Shown here: piece by piece, positions 9,042 through 17,763 of the stretch
How the letters are laid out: each line of letters starts with the position of its first letter
Position numbering within the stretch: position 1 is the first letter of the stretch
Assembly: GCA_018666235.1 (NCBI GenBank)
Contig: JABJAB010000006.1
Span: forward strand, 1 to 50,474
Reading direction: 5' to 3'
DNA: 50,474 nt
Origin: Ilumatobacter sp.
Lineage (GTDB): Bacteria; Actinomycetota; Acidimicrobiia; Acidimicrobiales; Ilumatobacteraceae
The notes under the pieces: generated by a model
Told to the model about the DNA's origin: nothing
The model's input: only the letters and a program-made list of their open reading frames with translations
The model's database searches: none
Made by a program: the position numbers and the translations under genes

Positions 9042-11186
9042 TCAGTTGGTCGAGGGATCGAATCTGTCGAGTGACTTGTCAAGCCATTTCCACACGAATT
9101 GCACTCCGGCGCTTGTGAGGTGGACGCCGTCGTAGCGCACGTCCTCGCCGTTGATTTTGTCGAGTGCCTCGCCGCCAGGACACAGCAACTCGTCGAGTGG
9201 CAATGTGCTTGCTCTCGGGGTTGATGACGCGACGCGTTCGAGGATCGTATTGAATTCGGCGACCCGTCCCAGGTCGTTGCGCGCCAGAGCGTTGACGATG
9301 GTGCCAGACGCTTGCTCCATGCATGGAAGACGGAGGAGCACGACATGTCCGCCGCCGGCGCTGGCCGCGTCGACAGCCCGATCTATGGCGCGTTCGACAT
9401 GGTCAGACCAATCTGAACTCGGGAACGACAGGCGTTGACCATCGACAATGTGGTCGAGCACCTCCCAGGCGCCGATCATCACGACCGACAGGTTGGGCCG
9501 GTAAATCGCAGAGACCTCGGACCAATCGTCCATCCACTCCTCGCAAGCGGCAGGGCCCCGAAAGGTCGGCTTGTCGTCGTTGACGTCGATCGTGTCACCG
9601 TCGGTAATCGCGCAGCCAAGCCGAGCGTACGCGACCGATCTCCACCCTGCCGGGAGTTCCTCCGGTTTGTTGACGGCCAGGACGTACGCAGTCGAGTCTC
9701 CGAAGAGGAGCAACTTTGGTGGCGGTGCGGGCACCGCCGGCGGTGCGGATGGCTCCCCGTCAGGAGGTGGTGTGAGCTGTTGATCGGACGGCAGCAATGC
9801 CAACTGCTCGGAAGACTCGGCCGGACTCGACTGAACCACAGGTGGAGCAATGGCAGGAGCAGGTTCTGCCGCTTGTACGAGATTTGGCCGCAGAACGTCG
9901 ACATCGGGCAGGCTGGGGAGATCGGCGGCGAGCAACGTCACTGCCGCCAACGCTGCCGCGACACCGCCGGCGCTCCATCCCGCAACCAGGCGCAGCGGTC
10001 GGAAATCGCTCGTTCGAACTGGCATCTCGACAGAGCGATACATCACCTCACTCAGCGCCAGTGTGACGGCGATCTGCAGGACGGCGAGCGACACGATCGG
10101 CATGTCGATTCCCATCGGTGGGCCGACGAAGACGAACACCGGCCAATGCACGAGATAGATGCCGTATGACCGTTTACCGAGACCGACGAAGAACGGGGAC
10201 GCAAGCCATCCGAGCGGGCCATCCGATCCCGGCACGCTCGCGGCCACGACGAGAACAGCGGCACCGATCGACAGTACGAACAGGCCACCGTGATAGAGCC
10301 AGGCGTCCTCGTCTCCCACCGTCGCGACCGCGACAATGAAGCCCACCAGTGTCGCAGTCACGACAAATCGATTGCGGATCACGCGTCCGGCGCTGAATCG
10401 GGCCGGTGCAGCGACAGTCAGCCATGCCAGCACGGCACCGACGAGCAGTTGTTGGGCTCGGGTGTCTGTGCCGTAGTAGACCCGGCTGACGTCGGTTGGA
10501 TCGAACAGTACGGCCATCCAGATTGCCGACAGCACGCCAGCGGCAAGCAATCCACCACTGACCCATTGGGCTCGACGGCCACGGAGAATCCAGGGTGCCA
10601 ACGCGATCATCGCCAATGGCCACAGCACGTACCACTGCTCCTCGACGGCCAGTGACCATATGTGGCGCAACGGGCTTGGCCCGGCCAGCGTCTCGAAGTA
10701 GCTCGTCTCATTGAAGACGAACCGCCAGTTGGCGACGTATCCCAGGGCGGCAACGGCGTCGCCTCGCATCGCCTGCCATTGTCCCGGCGTACCCCACAAC
10801 CGTGTCGCCACGATGCTCAAGGCGACCACGATGACGAGAGGTGGAACAAGTCTGCGGAATCGTCGCATCCAGAAGCCACCGAGCGCGATACCTCCTGATT
10901 GGCGCTGCTCGTCGAGCAGCAGGCGCGTGATCAGAAATCCTGAGATGACAAAGAAGAGGTCGACCCCAAGAAAACCGCCACGCATCCAACCGATGTCGAG
11001 GTGATATCCGAGCACAGCAACGACGGCCAGGGCACGTAAACCATCGAGCGCAGCAGCGTAGGAGAAGGGCGGTGGCGCATCGGTGGACAAGCGCCGAGAT
11101 TGTAGTAATGAATTCAGTCGGCGGGCGGGTCGGTCGGCGATGTCGACATCAGCAGGCTGGTGAACACCGGTTGCGTCGCGACTCAC
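9042..11186 (-). CDS. OafA-type O-acyltransferase with C-terminal SGNH hydrolase domain
   Basis: A 714-residue fusion. Residues about 45-400 are an acyltransferase-3 membrane domain beginning ALDGLRALAVVAVLGYH (Arg51, His62) followed by GVDLFFVISGFLITRLL. A Pro/Ala/Ser-rich linker of about 70 residues leads to an SGNH domain from residue 490, with the nucleophile Ser498 in FGDST and Asp686/His689 in YDGVHL. Such fusions move an acyl group from the cytoplasm across the membrane onto sugars of lipopolysaccharide, wall polymer or exopolysaccharide. The GTG start overlaps the stop of the upstream AftD-like gene, and another AftD-like gene follows, so acylation of the arabinan made by these enzymes is a reasonable guess. 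Acyl donor and target are not deducible. Confidence 0.88.
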   Translation of the reverse strand: MSRDATGVHQPADVDIADRPARRLNSLLQSRRLSTDAPPPFSYAAALDGLRALAVVAVLGYHLDIGWMRGGFLGVDLFFVISGFLITRLLLDEQRQSGGIALGGFWMRRFRRLVPPLVIVVALSIVATRLWGTPGQWQAMRGDAVAALGYVANWRFVFNETSYFETLAGPSPLRHIWSLAVEEQWYVLWPLAMIALAPWILRGRRAQWVSGGLLAAGVLSAIWMAVLFDPTDVSRVYYGTDTRAQQLLVGAVLAWLTVAAPARFSAGRVIRNRFVVTATLVGFIVAVATVGDEDAWLYHGGLFVLSIGAAVLVVAASVPGSDGPLGWLASPFFVGLGKRSYGIYLVHWPVFVFVGPPMGIDMPIVSLAVLQIAVTLALSEVMYRSVEMPVRTSDFRPLRLVAGWSAGGVAAALAAVTLLAADLPSLPDVDVLRPNLVQAAEPAPAIAPPVVQSSPAESSEQLALLPSDQQLTPPPDGEPSAPPAVPAPPPKLLLFGDSTAYVLAVNKPEELPAGWRSVAYARLGCAITDGDTIDVNDDKPTFRGPAACEEWMDDWSEVSAIYRPNLSVVMIGAWEVLDHIVDGQRLSFPSSDWSDHVERAIDRAVDAASAGGGHVVLLRLPCMEQASGTIVNALARNDLGRVAEFNTILERVASSTPRASTLPLDELLCPGGEALDKINGEDVRYDGVHLTSAGVQFVWKWLDKSLDRFDPSTN

Positions 11187-14100
11187 TTCCGGTCAGGCCG
11201 GGACCGAACAAATGTTGACGCGACCACCAGCGCAATCGAGGTCAACATCAGGCCGTGCAGATGGTCGAATGTGGTTGTCCACCCAGCGTTCGGGAAGGGA
11301 GCCTCGCGCCGCTCGACGAACACCACCGATACAGCGACAAGTGCCGCCAGAAGCAATCCCGATGCAGCGAGAATCGGGCGCCATCGCCCAACGTGTCGAA
11401 GCGCATGCTCGGCAGCGGCCACAGCGAGCGCCACCAAGCCCCACACTGGTGTGACGAGTATGGCAACGGCCATGGCAAAGACGCCGTTGAAAATCCAGCT
11501 GTGGGCCACCACACGGTCGGCCGAATTGACGAGCGACGTTCCGGCACCGGCGACGTCGCGTCGACGCCAGGCCCGGGCGCCGACGACTCCGATCAGTCCA
11601 AGCACGGAGATGAACGAGATAATCAGGCCGATGGTCACGGCTCGCTGCGCCGTCCAAGTGATCCTGACTCGTTGCTCACCTGATGTTGGCTCAATCCACC
11701 ACCCGTTGAACCCCCCGTCGACGAGCTGCGGCTTGCCGAGGTCGCGGCCCCCGACAGCTGCAGTCCATGCCTCGTTATGACCCATACCGAAGACCAGCCA
11801 GCATCCAGCAGGGCAGTCGATGTCCACCACATTGCTCCGGTCGCCCTCCTCGACGAGCTCGACGGTATTCGCCGCGCTAGGCAGCGTGGACGTCCGTCTC
11901 GTTGACAGCACCACCTGATCGAGGTTCCAGGCCGCATCCATGGGCCGGCCCGCCACGATGTGTTCGCCCGCGGCGAGATCGATTGCGCCATCGCAGGAAG
12001 CAGCGCGAACCGCCCCGCCGGCAAGCAACGTCGCCACCGACGCCTCGAAGCGGACACGAACCGCCTCGCCGTCGATCGTCAGCGGAGCGAGCTTGCACGC
12101 GGATGTCACGGTGTTGTCACTGACCGACTCGGCGACTTCGATGCCGGTCGTGTCGGTCAGCTCGACGATCCCGGCTGGCATGGTGACCGTGTCGCCGTAG
12201 CGACGCTCGATGGCAGTTGACGGCGCGATCTGCGAGATCGAGATGGTGAGGGGCTGCCCTGCCGCGCCGATCCGGGTGGGCAGCGCGATACGACTCCGCC
12301 CGTCGACACCGGGTGGCGGTACGGCAGCCGTGACTTCGAGATCTGGGCCAGCGATCACGACTTCGGTAATCGTCGACCACAGCCCAACTGGCTGCACCAT
12401 CTCGAGGGTCTGTATGGGCTCGGTGATCGCAGCAAGGGTCAGCGTTGCTCCGGTGACGTTGTCGACGGGGGTCAGCCACGTCGTGGTCGTGTCGCCATCG
12501 ACCGCCGCAGCGCCACGATGATCGACGCCAGGCAAACGCCGATCAGCGGTCGCGCCTTCGTCGCCGATAACTGCTGCGATGTCGACATCGTTCGCTCGTT
12601 GGTCCAAACGAACTGTGCCCGTCACTTCGACCGACGCCGTCGACGACAATGGAAGCAGCCGGCGTAAGACGGGCTCAGGATCTGACCGCCAATGCGACGT
12701 TGCCTCGATTCGTTCGCGCGTGAAGACGATGTCAAGCAACTCGTGGTCGGGTGAGAGATGTTGCAGCACATTGGTGGGCGGCCTCATGTACTCGATAGTG
12801 GGGCCAAGCCCCATATCAATCTCCGTGAAGCCGACGCCGGCCGCCGCCGCTGCTGTCGTCCCGGCCGTACCGGTCACGCCGGTGAGGACGATGTCGATCG
12901 GCCCCTTCGCCGGTGCGTTCAGGAGCACACGCTGCCCTGATGGGGCCGTCGATGTCTCGTTCAGTTCGACGTGGAGAGGATCTGTCCCTGTCAGCTCGAT
13001 GCTGATCGAGGTGATGGTGCGATCGTCCGGGGCAGAGAGTTGGTGTAGCGTGAGCGATTCGACGACCTGATTGGGCGTCAGGCGCAACACCTCGCCGATC
13101 GGGTCGCCGTGATCACCAACCGACCAAGCGGTGGCAAGGTCGCCATCGATGGCCATCACCGCTCGGCTCTCTGGTCGATACGCGAATGGCTCGCCGTAGG
13201 CGGAGGCGAGAGCGGTGACCGGCCCGCGCTGCACGGCAACTGTTTGGGCACCCTCAACATGATCGTTCTCGTACGGATTCAGCCGCTGATCTGCCGCGGT
13301 CGGAGTGAGCACGTCAATGCCAGGGCCCCCCGGCTCGGTGTGTCCGAGGACGTCCTGTGACGAGCGCCAGTGGCGCGCCCGATCCCGACTCGAGTCCGTG
13401 ACGATGACCGCCATGCTCGGATCGACCAACTCGATGTCGCCCCCGAGGTGCAGGAGTTCGGTGCCGTCGATCAGGCCGGCCGCAGCAGCGTCGACGATGC
13501 CGTCGCCTGAACCCGAGAGGAGAATCTCGTTCGTCTTGGCGCGAATGATCGTTTGTGGATCGGCAATATTGGCCAGCACGACCGGTGCCACGGCTGCAGG
13601 CGCGGCCACGATGGCGTCCGCATCGACGAGTGGCCGGCCGAACAGATCGGTCGCGTGATCCGGCCCGGGCCGCGCCTCACCGAACACCGTCCGCTTCGCG
13701 ATGCCTGGCGCGTGAGCGATGAGATCATCGATTGCTCCTGGTCGTGGGGTTCTGAACCGGAGGGCGTCGACGTCGTTGGCCACCCAGACGGTGCTCACGC
13801 CGAACAGGCGAGCGACAGGCGCGAGCGATTCGGGGTCAAGCGTGCCCGCCTGCACGCGGTCGTCGAGCGCGTACAGCAGATCCATTGCAGGAGCTGCTCC
13901 GAGCGGCAGGAGATCTCGCGTGACCAACGGGCGTGTCGTGGCCGATACCAATGGTTGGTCAACGGTGTAGCCCCAGTTGAAGGCTCCAAACTCTGCCCCC
14001 GGGAGCTGGAGCACGCGAGTGTTCGGGAGTTGTGCGTCCAGTGCAGCGGCCGCGGTGTTCCATACGTCCGGCAGTTCACTGTCGCGATCGAGGGCTGGGT

Positions 14101-15442
14101 CGACGAGGCCGGCCTGCCAGACCGAGGGCATGTTGACAACGGCAGCCACCACGACGGCAGCAGCACTGACGCGCCGGGCGGAGGCCCAGGCTGGAAGCGA
14201 CGCGCGGATGGGCACTGTCGACGCTCGCTCGACGAGGCCAGCAGTTCCGAGTGCCAAGCCCAACACGACAATCGGCACCGCCCGTGTGCTGCTTCTGAGG
14301 GCGAGCGCGAGTCCGGCTTCGCTGTCGCTCGTCAGCAGCTTCATGAGCGGCGACGAATCGTCGATTGGGTGAACACCGACGGCGAGTACGACGCCGAGGC
14401 CGACCAGCAGAGCGGGGAACTGGCGGTGACCGATGCGGCCAAATCCGATGCCAACCAGACCGACGATGGCCAAAGCGAAACTGATCACGATGCCACTCGA
14501 CCGGGTCAGGTAGTCGATCGAGGCGGTGGTGGTTGCGGCGAATGCGTCGCGGCCGTAGAAGAGCCAGTAGCCCATGCCGCGAAAGACCTCTGGGCCGGTG
14601 GAGTTCCGGCTGACGTCTTCCAGCGTCTCAGAGTACAGCAACACCGGCGCGCCCCATCGAGACTGGACGAGGAGCATCGCGACCCACCAGAGCGATACGG
14701 AAACGCAAACCGCTGCCACGCGAGCAGCGACGGCTAGAACCCGACGGAGTTCGAGTCGTCGCTGCCACACACCCAAGGCGATCCAGATCGCAGGCGCGGG
14801 GACAATCATGGCGAGGGCGGTGGCGTTGGTCGAGCCGACGGTCGCAACAATGAGCGCGATGACCGCAGGATCGCGCCAGCGATCGAGCCGGGTCGCCTGA
14901 ACATCGGAGCGGGTGGCACGGATCGTTGCTGCGACGATCCACCCGAGACCGGCCCAGGGGAGGAGGAGCAGCGACGTCCGTGAGATGTACGGCAGCAGAT
15001 ATGGCGACAGCTGGTACACCGCGGCTGCGGCAAGAGCGGCAGCACCGCCATGTCCGAGATGACGGGCACAGTGGCGTGCTCCCGCACCGGCGGCGAACAT
15101 GATCGAACCGATCCAGAGTCGGTGAGCGACCCAATCGGGAACCGCCAGCGCGTCGAACACCCAGAACCATGGGCCGCTCGGCCACAAATAGGTGATCTGT
15201 TGGTGTGGCACCCATCCGGCCAGCTGATCTGGCTCGAAGGTCGACGCCGCTCGGTCGATGAGCCCACCCGGATCCGTGTACAGGTACAGCTTGGTGTCGG
15301 CCGGCATGCGGCCCGGCGAGCTGAACAGGGCAGGCAAATACGCAAGTAGGGCGAGGATGGCAAAGTCGATTCGACGGGCCAGCACAGCGACCAACGGCGT
15401 GCGCCGCCCGCCTATCTGCTCCTGTTCCGTCTCCTCACTCAT
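11183..15442 (-). CDS. aftD: AftD-like arabinofuranosyltransferase (copy 2)
   Basis: A second AftD/DUF3367-type GT-C protein, 1419 residues, paralogous to the gene at 4571-8929. It shares the order of landmarks: a first helix, RMPADTKLYLYTDPGG with Asp49 of DTK, an ITYLWPSGPWFWV loop, a polytopic N-terminal half and a long extracytoplasmic middle. That middle has F5/8-like segments at AMAIDGDLATAWSV and AAAVDGDTTTTW; terminal helices follow. The two copies are divergent at residue level, so this is an old duplication or two recruited specificities rather than a recent tandem repeat. ATG 15442 overlaps the upstream PIG-V-like stop, and its own stop overlaps the acyltransferase GTG, so translation of all three is coupled. 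Confidence 0.83.
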   Translation of the reverse strand: MSEETEQEQIGGRRTPLVAVLARRIDFAILALLAYLPALFSSPGRMPADTKLYLYTDPGGLIDRAASTFEPDQLAGWVPHQQITYLWPSGPWFWVFDALAVPDWVAHRLWIGSIMFAAGAGARHCARHLGHGGAAALAAAAVYQLSPYLLPYISRTSLLLLPWAGLGWIVAATIRATRSDVQATRLDRWRDPAVIALIVATVGSTNATALAMIVPAPAIWIALGVWQRRLELRRVLAVAARVAAVCVSVSLWWVAMLLVQSRWGAPVLLYSETLEDVSRNSTGPEVFRGMGYWLFYGRDAFAATTTASIDYLTRSSGIVISFALAIVGLVGIGFGRIGHRQFPALLVGLGVVLAVGVHPIDDSSPLMKLLTSDSEAGLALALRSSTRAVPIVVLGLALGTAGLVERASTVPIRASLPAWASARRVSAAAVVVAAVVNMPSVWQAGLVDPALDRDSELPDVWNTAAAALDAQLPNTRVLQLPGAEFGAFNWGYTVDQPLVSATTRPLVTRDLLPLGAAPAMDLLYALDDRVQAGTLDPESLAPVARLFGVSTVWVANDVDALRFRTPRPGAIDDLIAHAPGIAKRTVFGEARPGPDHATDLFGRPLVDADAIVAAPAAVAPVVLANIADPQTIIRAKTNEILLSGSGDGIVDAAAAGLIDGTELLHLGGDIELVDPSMAVIVTDSSRDRARHWRSSQDVLGHTEPGGPGIDVLTPTAADQRLNPYENDHVEGAQTVAVQRGPVTALASAYGEPFAYRPESRAVMAIDGDLATAWSVGDHGDPIGEVLRLTPNQVVESLTLHQLSAPDDRTITSISIELTGTDPLHVELNETSTAPSGQRVLLNAPAKGPIDIVLTGVTGTAGTTAAAAAGVGFTEIDMGLGPTIEYMRPPTNVLQHLSPDHELLDIVFTRERIEATSHWRSDPEPVLRRLLPLSSTASVEVTGTVRLDQRANDVDIAAVIGDEGATADRRLPGVDHRGAAAVDGDTTTTWLTPVDNVTGATLTLAAITEPIQTLEMVQPVGLWSTITEVVIAGPDLEVTAAVPPPGVDGRSRIALPTRIGAAGQPLTISISQIAPSTAIERRYGDTVTMPAGIVELTDTTGIEVAESVSDNTVTSACKLAPLTIDGEAVRVRFEASVATLLAGGAVRAASCDGAIDLAAGEHIVAGRPMDAAWNLDQVVLSTRRTSTLPSAANTVELVEEGDRSNVVDIDCPAGCWLVFGMGHNEAWTAAVGGRDLGKPQLVDGGFNGWWIEPTSGEQRVRITWTAQRAVTIGLIISFISVLGLIGVVGARAWRRRDVAGAGTSLVNSADRVVAHSWIFNGVFAMAVAILVTPVWGLVALAVAAAEHALRHVGRWRPILAASGLLLAALVAVSVVFVERREAPFPNAGWTTTFDHLHGLMLTSIALVVASTFVRSRPDRK

Positions 15443-16782
15443 GGAATGGCCCCAAAGACCCCGTAGAGCCCGGTCAGCGTAGCAAGGCCGGCACCACCGA
15501 GGATGAGGACGACGTCCCAGCCCGAGCGGTCCCAGCTCGCACGATGGTGGTCGGGATCACTATCAGGTTCGGGCCACCAGGCTCCGACGGCAATGAACAG
15601 GGGAAAGGCGGTGAAGAGGAAACGCGGCCGAGCTGTGACCGTTTCGGGGATCAGCATGAGTGCAATCACCACGGCGACGAATGCAACAAGCGGGAGGGGA
15701 AGATGTCGCTTCCACAGGCACCACAGCATCGCAAACATCGCTATCAGAGTGAGCGCCGTCAGCGCGTCGGCTGGCGAGCTGAGCGGGCTCGTCACAAAAC
15801 GAAACGTGTTGACAACCGCAGTTGCGCCGAAACTGGTTCCCTCGGACCACGCCTCGCGTTGCACACGGAACCAGGCGCCACGCTCACCGGTTTGGGCATC
15901 GACATAGAGCTGGAAACCAACGAAGCCGAGCGGGGCGAGCGCCAGCGACACGAGTGCCGCCCAATCGCGCCGACGCCTGATGGCAAGAAGCGCCGCCACT
16001 GCGCACGCGGCAACCAGTGCGACTCCGTTCGGGCGCGTTCCTGTGCCGACGGCTGCGGCCAGTCCAGCAAGCAGCCAGCGCTCCTCGACCAGGAACAGCA
16101 GACAGAGCGCAGCGAGAACAATGAAGGTGGCCTCTGCATAGGCGAAGGACAGGACGTAGCTGCCGGGGAACACCGCATACAACGTCATGGACCGCGCTGC
16201 GACGGCAACGCTGAACAGGCGGCGCGCAAGCACGCCGACCAACACCACCGACACCGCGCCGAGGAGGAAATTCGTCAACAACGCCGCAAACGTGTCACCG
16301 CCGGGCAGCACGAAGTCGACGACACGGACCAGCCATGGATACACCGGGAAGAAGGCGGCGCGGGCCTCGAGCTGCTCGTAGGTGATGTTGTCCGGGATAC
16401 CTTCCGGGTAGCCACCGCGCACGATCTCGAGGTACCAGCGGCCATCCCACGAGGTCAGGAGGTTGCTGATGGTTGATCCAGCGCTGGGCTCTGCTTCATC
16501 GAGGATTCCATCGGCAATGTCCTTGCGGACATCGACGACACGCTGAGCGGCTCGAACGCCCGCGCCCGCGATGACACAGAGCCGGCTGACCAGGTAGATG
16601 GTCAAGCCGACGACAACCGCCCGGAGGAAGCGGGGGTCGCGAATGTCCTCTCGAATCGGCCGATCTGGCGGCTCGGTGAACTCGGTGTCGAGGGCATGTC
16701 GCCCGCCTCGAGCAATGTCCATGCGTCGATGAGCAGCAGTTGCGCCGTGGCGTTCGTCGTCGCTCACAGATCGAGGTTTCAC
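15439..16782 (-). CDS. PIG-V/Gpi18-like membrane mannosyltransferase
   Basis: A 447-residue polytopic GT-C protein. After a cytosolic N-terminus of about 50 residues and a first helix comes the SWDGRWYLEIVRGGYP loop, the WDG-x-(W/H)Y signature of Gpi18/PIG-V-type mannosyltransferases. The C-terminal IPETVTARPRFLFTAFPLFIAVG helix carries the conserved Arg and Pro seen in that family. These enzymes take mannose from polyprenol-phosphate-mannose, and a matching donor synthase is encoded at the end of this operon. GTG 16782 overlaps the AlkA-like stop (GTGA) and the 3' end overlaps the AftD-like ATG. The sugar acceptor could be a lipomannan-like lipid or the wall polymer; the sequence does not say. 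Confidence 0.78.
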   Translation of the reverse strand: MKPRSVSDDERHGATAAHRRMDIARGGRHALDTEFTEPPDRPIREDIRDPRFLRAVVVGLTIYLVSRLCVIAGAGVRAAQRVVDVRKDIADGILDEAEPSAGSTISNLLTSWDGRWYLEIVRGGYPEGIPDNITYEQLEARAAFFPVYPWLVRVVDFVLPGGDTFAALLTNFLLGAVSVVLVGVLARRLFSVAVAARSMTLYAVFPGSYVLSFAYAEATFIVLAALCLLFLVEERWLLAGLAAAVGTGTRPNGVALVAACAVAALLAIRRRRDWAALVSLALAPLGFVGFQLYVDAQTGERGAWFRVQREAWSEGTSFGATAVVNTFRFVTSPLSSPADALTALTLIAMFAMLWCLWKRHLPLPLVAFVAVVIALMLIPETVTARPRFLFTAFPLFIAVGAWWPEPDSDPDHHRASWDRSGWDVVLILGGAGLATLTGLYGVFGAIP

Positions 16783-17723
16783 CAGGCGTGCATCGTCATG
16801 ATGCGCTTCTTGGGGCCGAATTTCGGCGCTGCTGAACCGTGGCGCGCGACGTACCGCACCACGCGCCCGCGTTGGCCAGCGTACGGCTCGAGCAGCTCCA
16901 ACATCCGTTCGTCGGTCCCACGGGCTTCACCGGCCAGGTTGTGGGCAATCACGTTCTTGAGATGGAAGTCACCCACCGCGACGGCGTCGGGATCACCGAT
17001 CGCTGGTCCGAGCACGGATCCGATGGTCCACCGCCCGACGCCACGCAGCAGTCGAAGCTTCCGGCCGGCCTCGGCGCCGCCGAGCGCGGACCATTCCCAG
17101 AACTTGGAGGCGTGGCGGGCGACGTCGATGAGCGGCTCGGCTCGCTTACGTTCGATACCGAGCGGGTGGAACCACCAGCTCGGCTGGCGCGCCAACAGGC
17201 TCGGTTCGGGAGGCAACAGCAACCGGGTGAACGGGCCGGGCGCTGGTTCGCCCAACTCGAGGCACAGTCGCTTCCATTGTCGGTGTGCCTCGCCGATGGT
17301 GATGCGCTGCTCGAGGATCGTCGGGAGGAGTTCGTGATACAGGTCCCCGCTTGCTCCAAATCGAAGGTACCGGTCGGCGTGCGCGGCTGTGGCAACGACA
17401 GGGTGCTCTGCCGCAGCCAAGCCGTGATCATCGGTGTCATCTGCACCAATCATGCGGCCGGACTGCTGCTGCAACCACGCGCCGCCTGGACCAAAGCACT
17501 CGACCACGACATCGCCTCCTGACCACCGGATCGAGACGGTTCCCGGACCAGCAGGCGTCAATGTGGCTCGGACGAAGTGGCCTGTGCTGGACGGGCCGTG
17601 TCCGATGGTGGTCAGCCAGGTGGTAGGGTCGAGGCTTCCGTGACGTAGCCACGACAGGGTTGCACCGATGTCAGTCGAGCGCTGTGCGATCCGTGTGGAT
17701 CCAGCGGAATGACCAGAGCCCAT
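16779..17723 (-). CDS. AlkA-like DNA-3-methyladenine glycosylase (HhH-GPD)
   Basis: A 314-residue protein whose C-terminal half is a helix-hairpin-helix GPD glycosylase: LRGVGRWTIGSVLGPAIGDPDAVAVGD, where the hairpin GVGRWT binds DNA and the Asp of VGDFHLKN is the expected catalytic residue. The N-terminal 130 residues resemble the AlkA N-terminal beta domain. By family it excises alkylated purines in base excision repair. It is the first gene of the envelope operon and is fused translationally to the PIG-V-like gene by a GTGA overlap, an unexpected partner for a repair enzyme. A good extended -10 box (17729-17734) is 5 bases upstream of the ATG. Confidence 0.82.
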   Translation of the reverse strand: MGSGHSAGSTRIAQRSTDIGATLSWLRHGSLDPTTWLTTIGHGPSSTGHFVRATLTPAGPGTVSIRWSGGDVVVECFGPGGAWLQQQSGRMIGADDTDDHGLAAAEHPVVATAAHADRYLRFGASGDLYHELLPTILEQRITIGEAHRQWKRLCLELGEPAPGPFTRLLLPPEPSLLARQPSWWFHPLGIERKRAEPLIDVARHASKFWEWSALGGAEAGRKLRLLRGVGRWTIGSVLGPAIGDPDAVAVGDFHLKNVIAHNLAGEARGTDERMLELLEPYAGQRGRVVRYVARHGSAAPKFGPKKRIMTMHAW

Positions 17724-17728
17724 TCACA

Positions 17729-17734
17729 ATGCTA
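17729..17734 (-). promoter_or_regulatory. Candidate extended -10 box upstream of the AlkA/envelope operon
   Basis: On the - strand the sequence reads TGCTAGCAT, an extended TGnTANNNT -10 element ending 5 bases before the ATG of the AlkA-like gene. It would give a leaderless or near-leaderless message starting the six-gene envelope operon. No convincing -35 element is visible, which is common for extended -10 promoters. Confidence 0.35.
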
Positions 17735-17763
17735 GCAGATAAGGGGCGCAGGCCAGGGCCTAT

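Noticed and set aside
13553..14737. A 394-residue open frame on the + strand
   Set aside because: Antisense to the second AftD-like gene, no recognisable motif, compositional shadow.
15544..16476. A 310-residue + strand open frame
   Set aside because: Antisense to the PIG-V-like gene, low-complexity Glu/Arg/Gln composition, no family motif.
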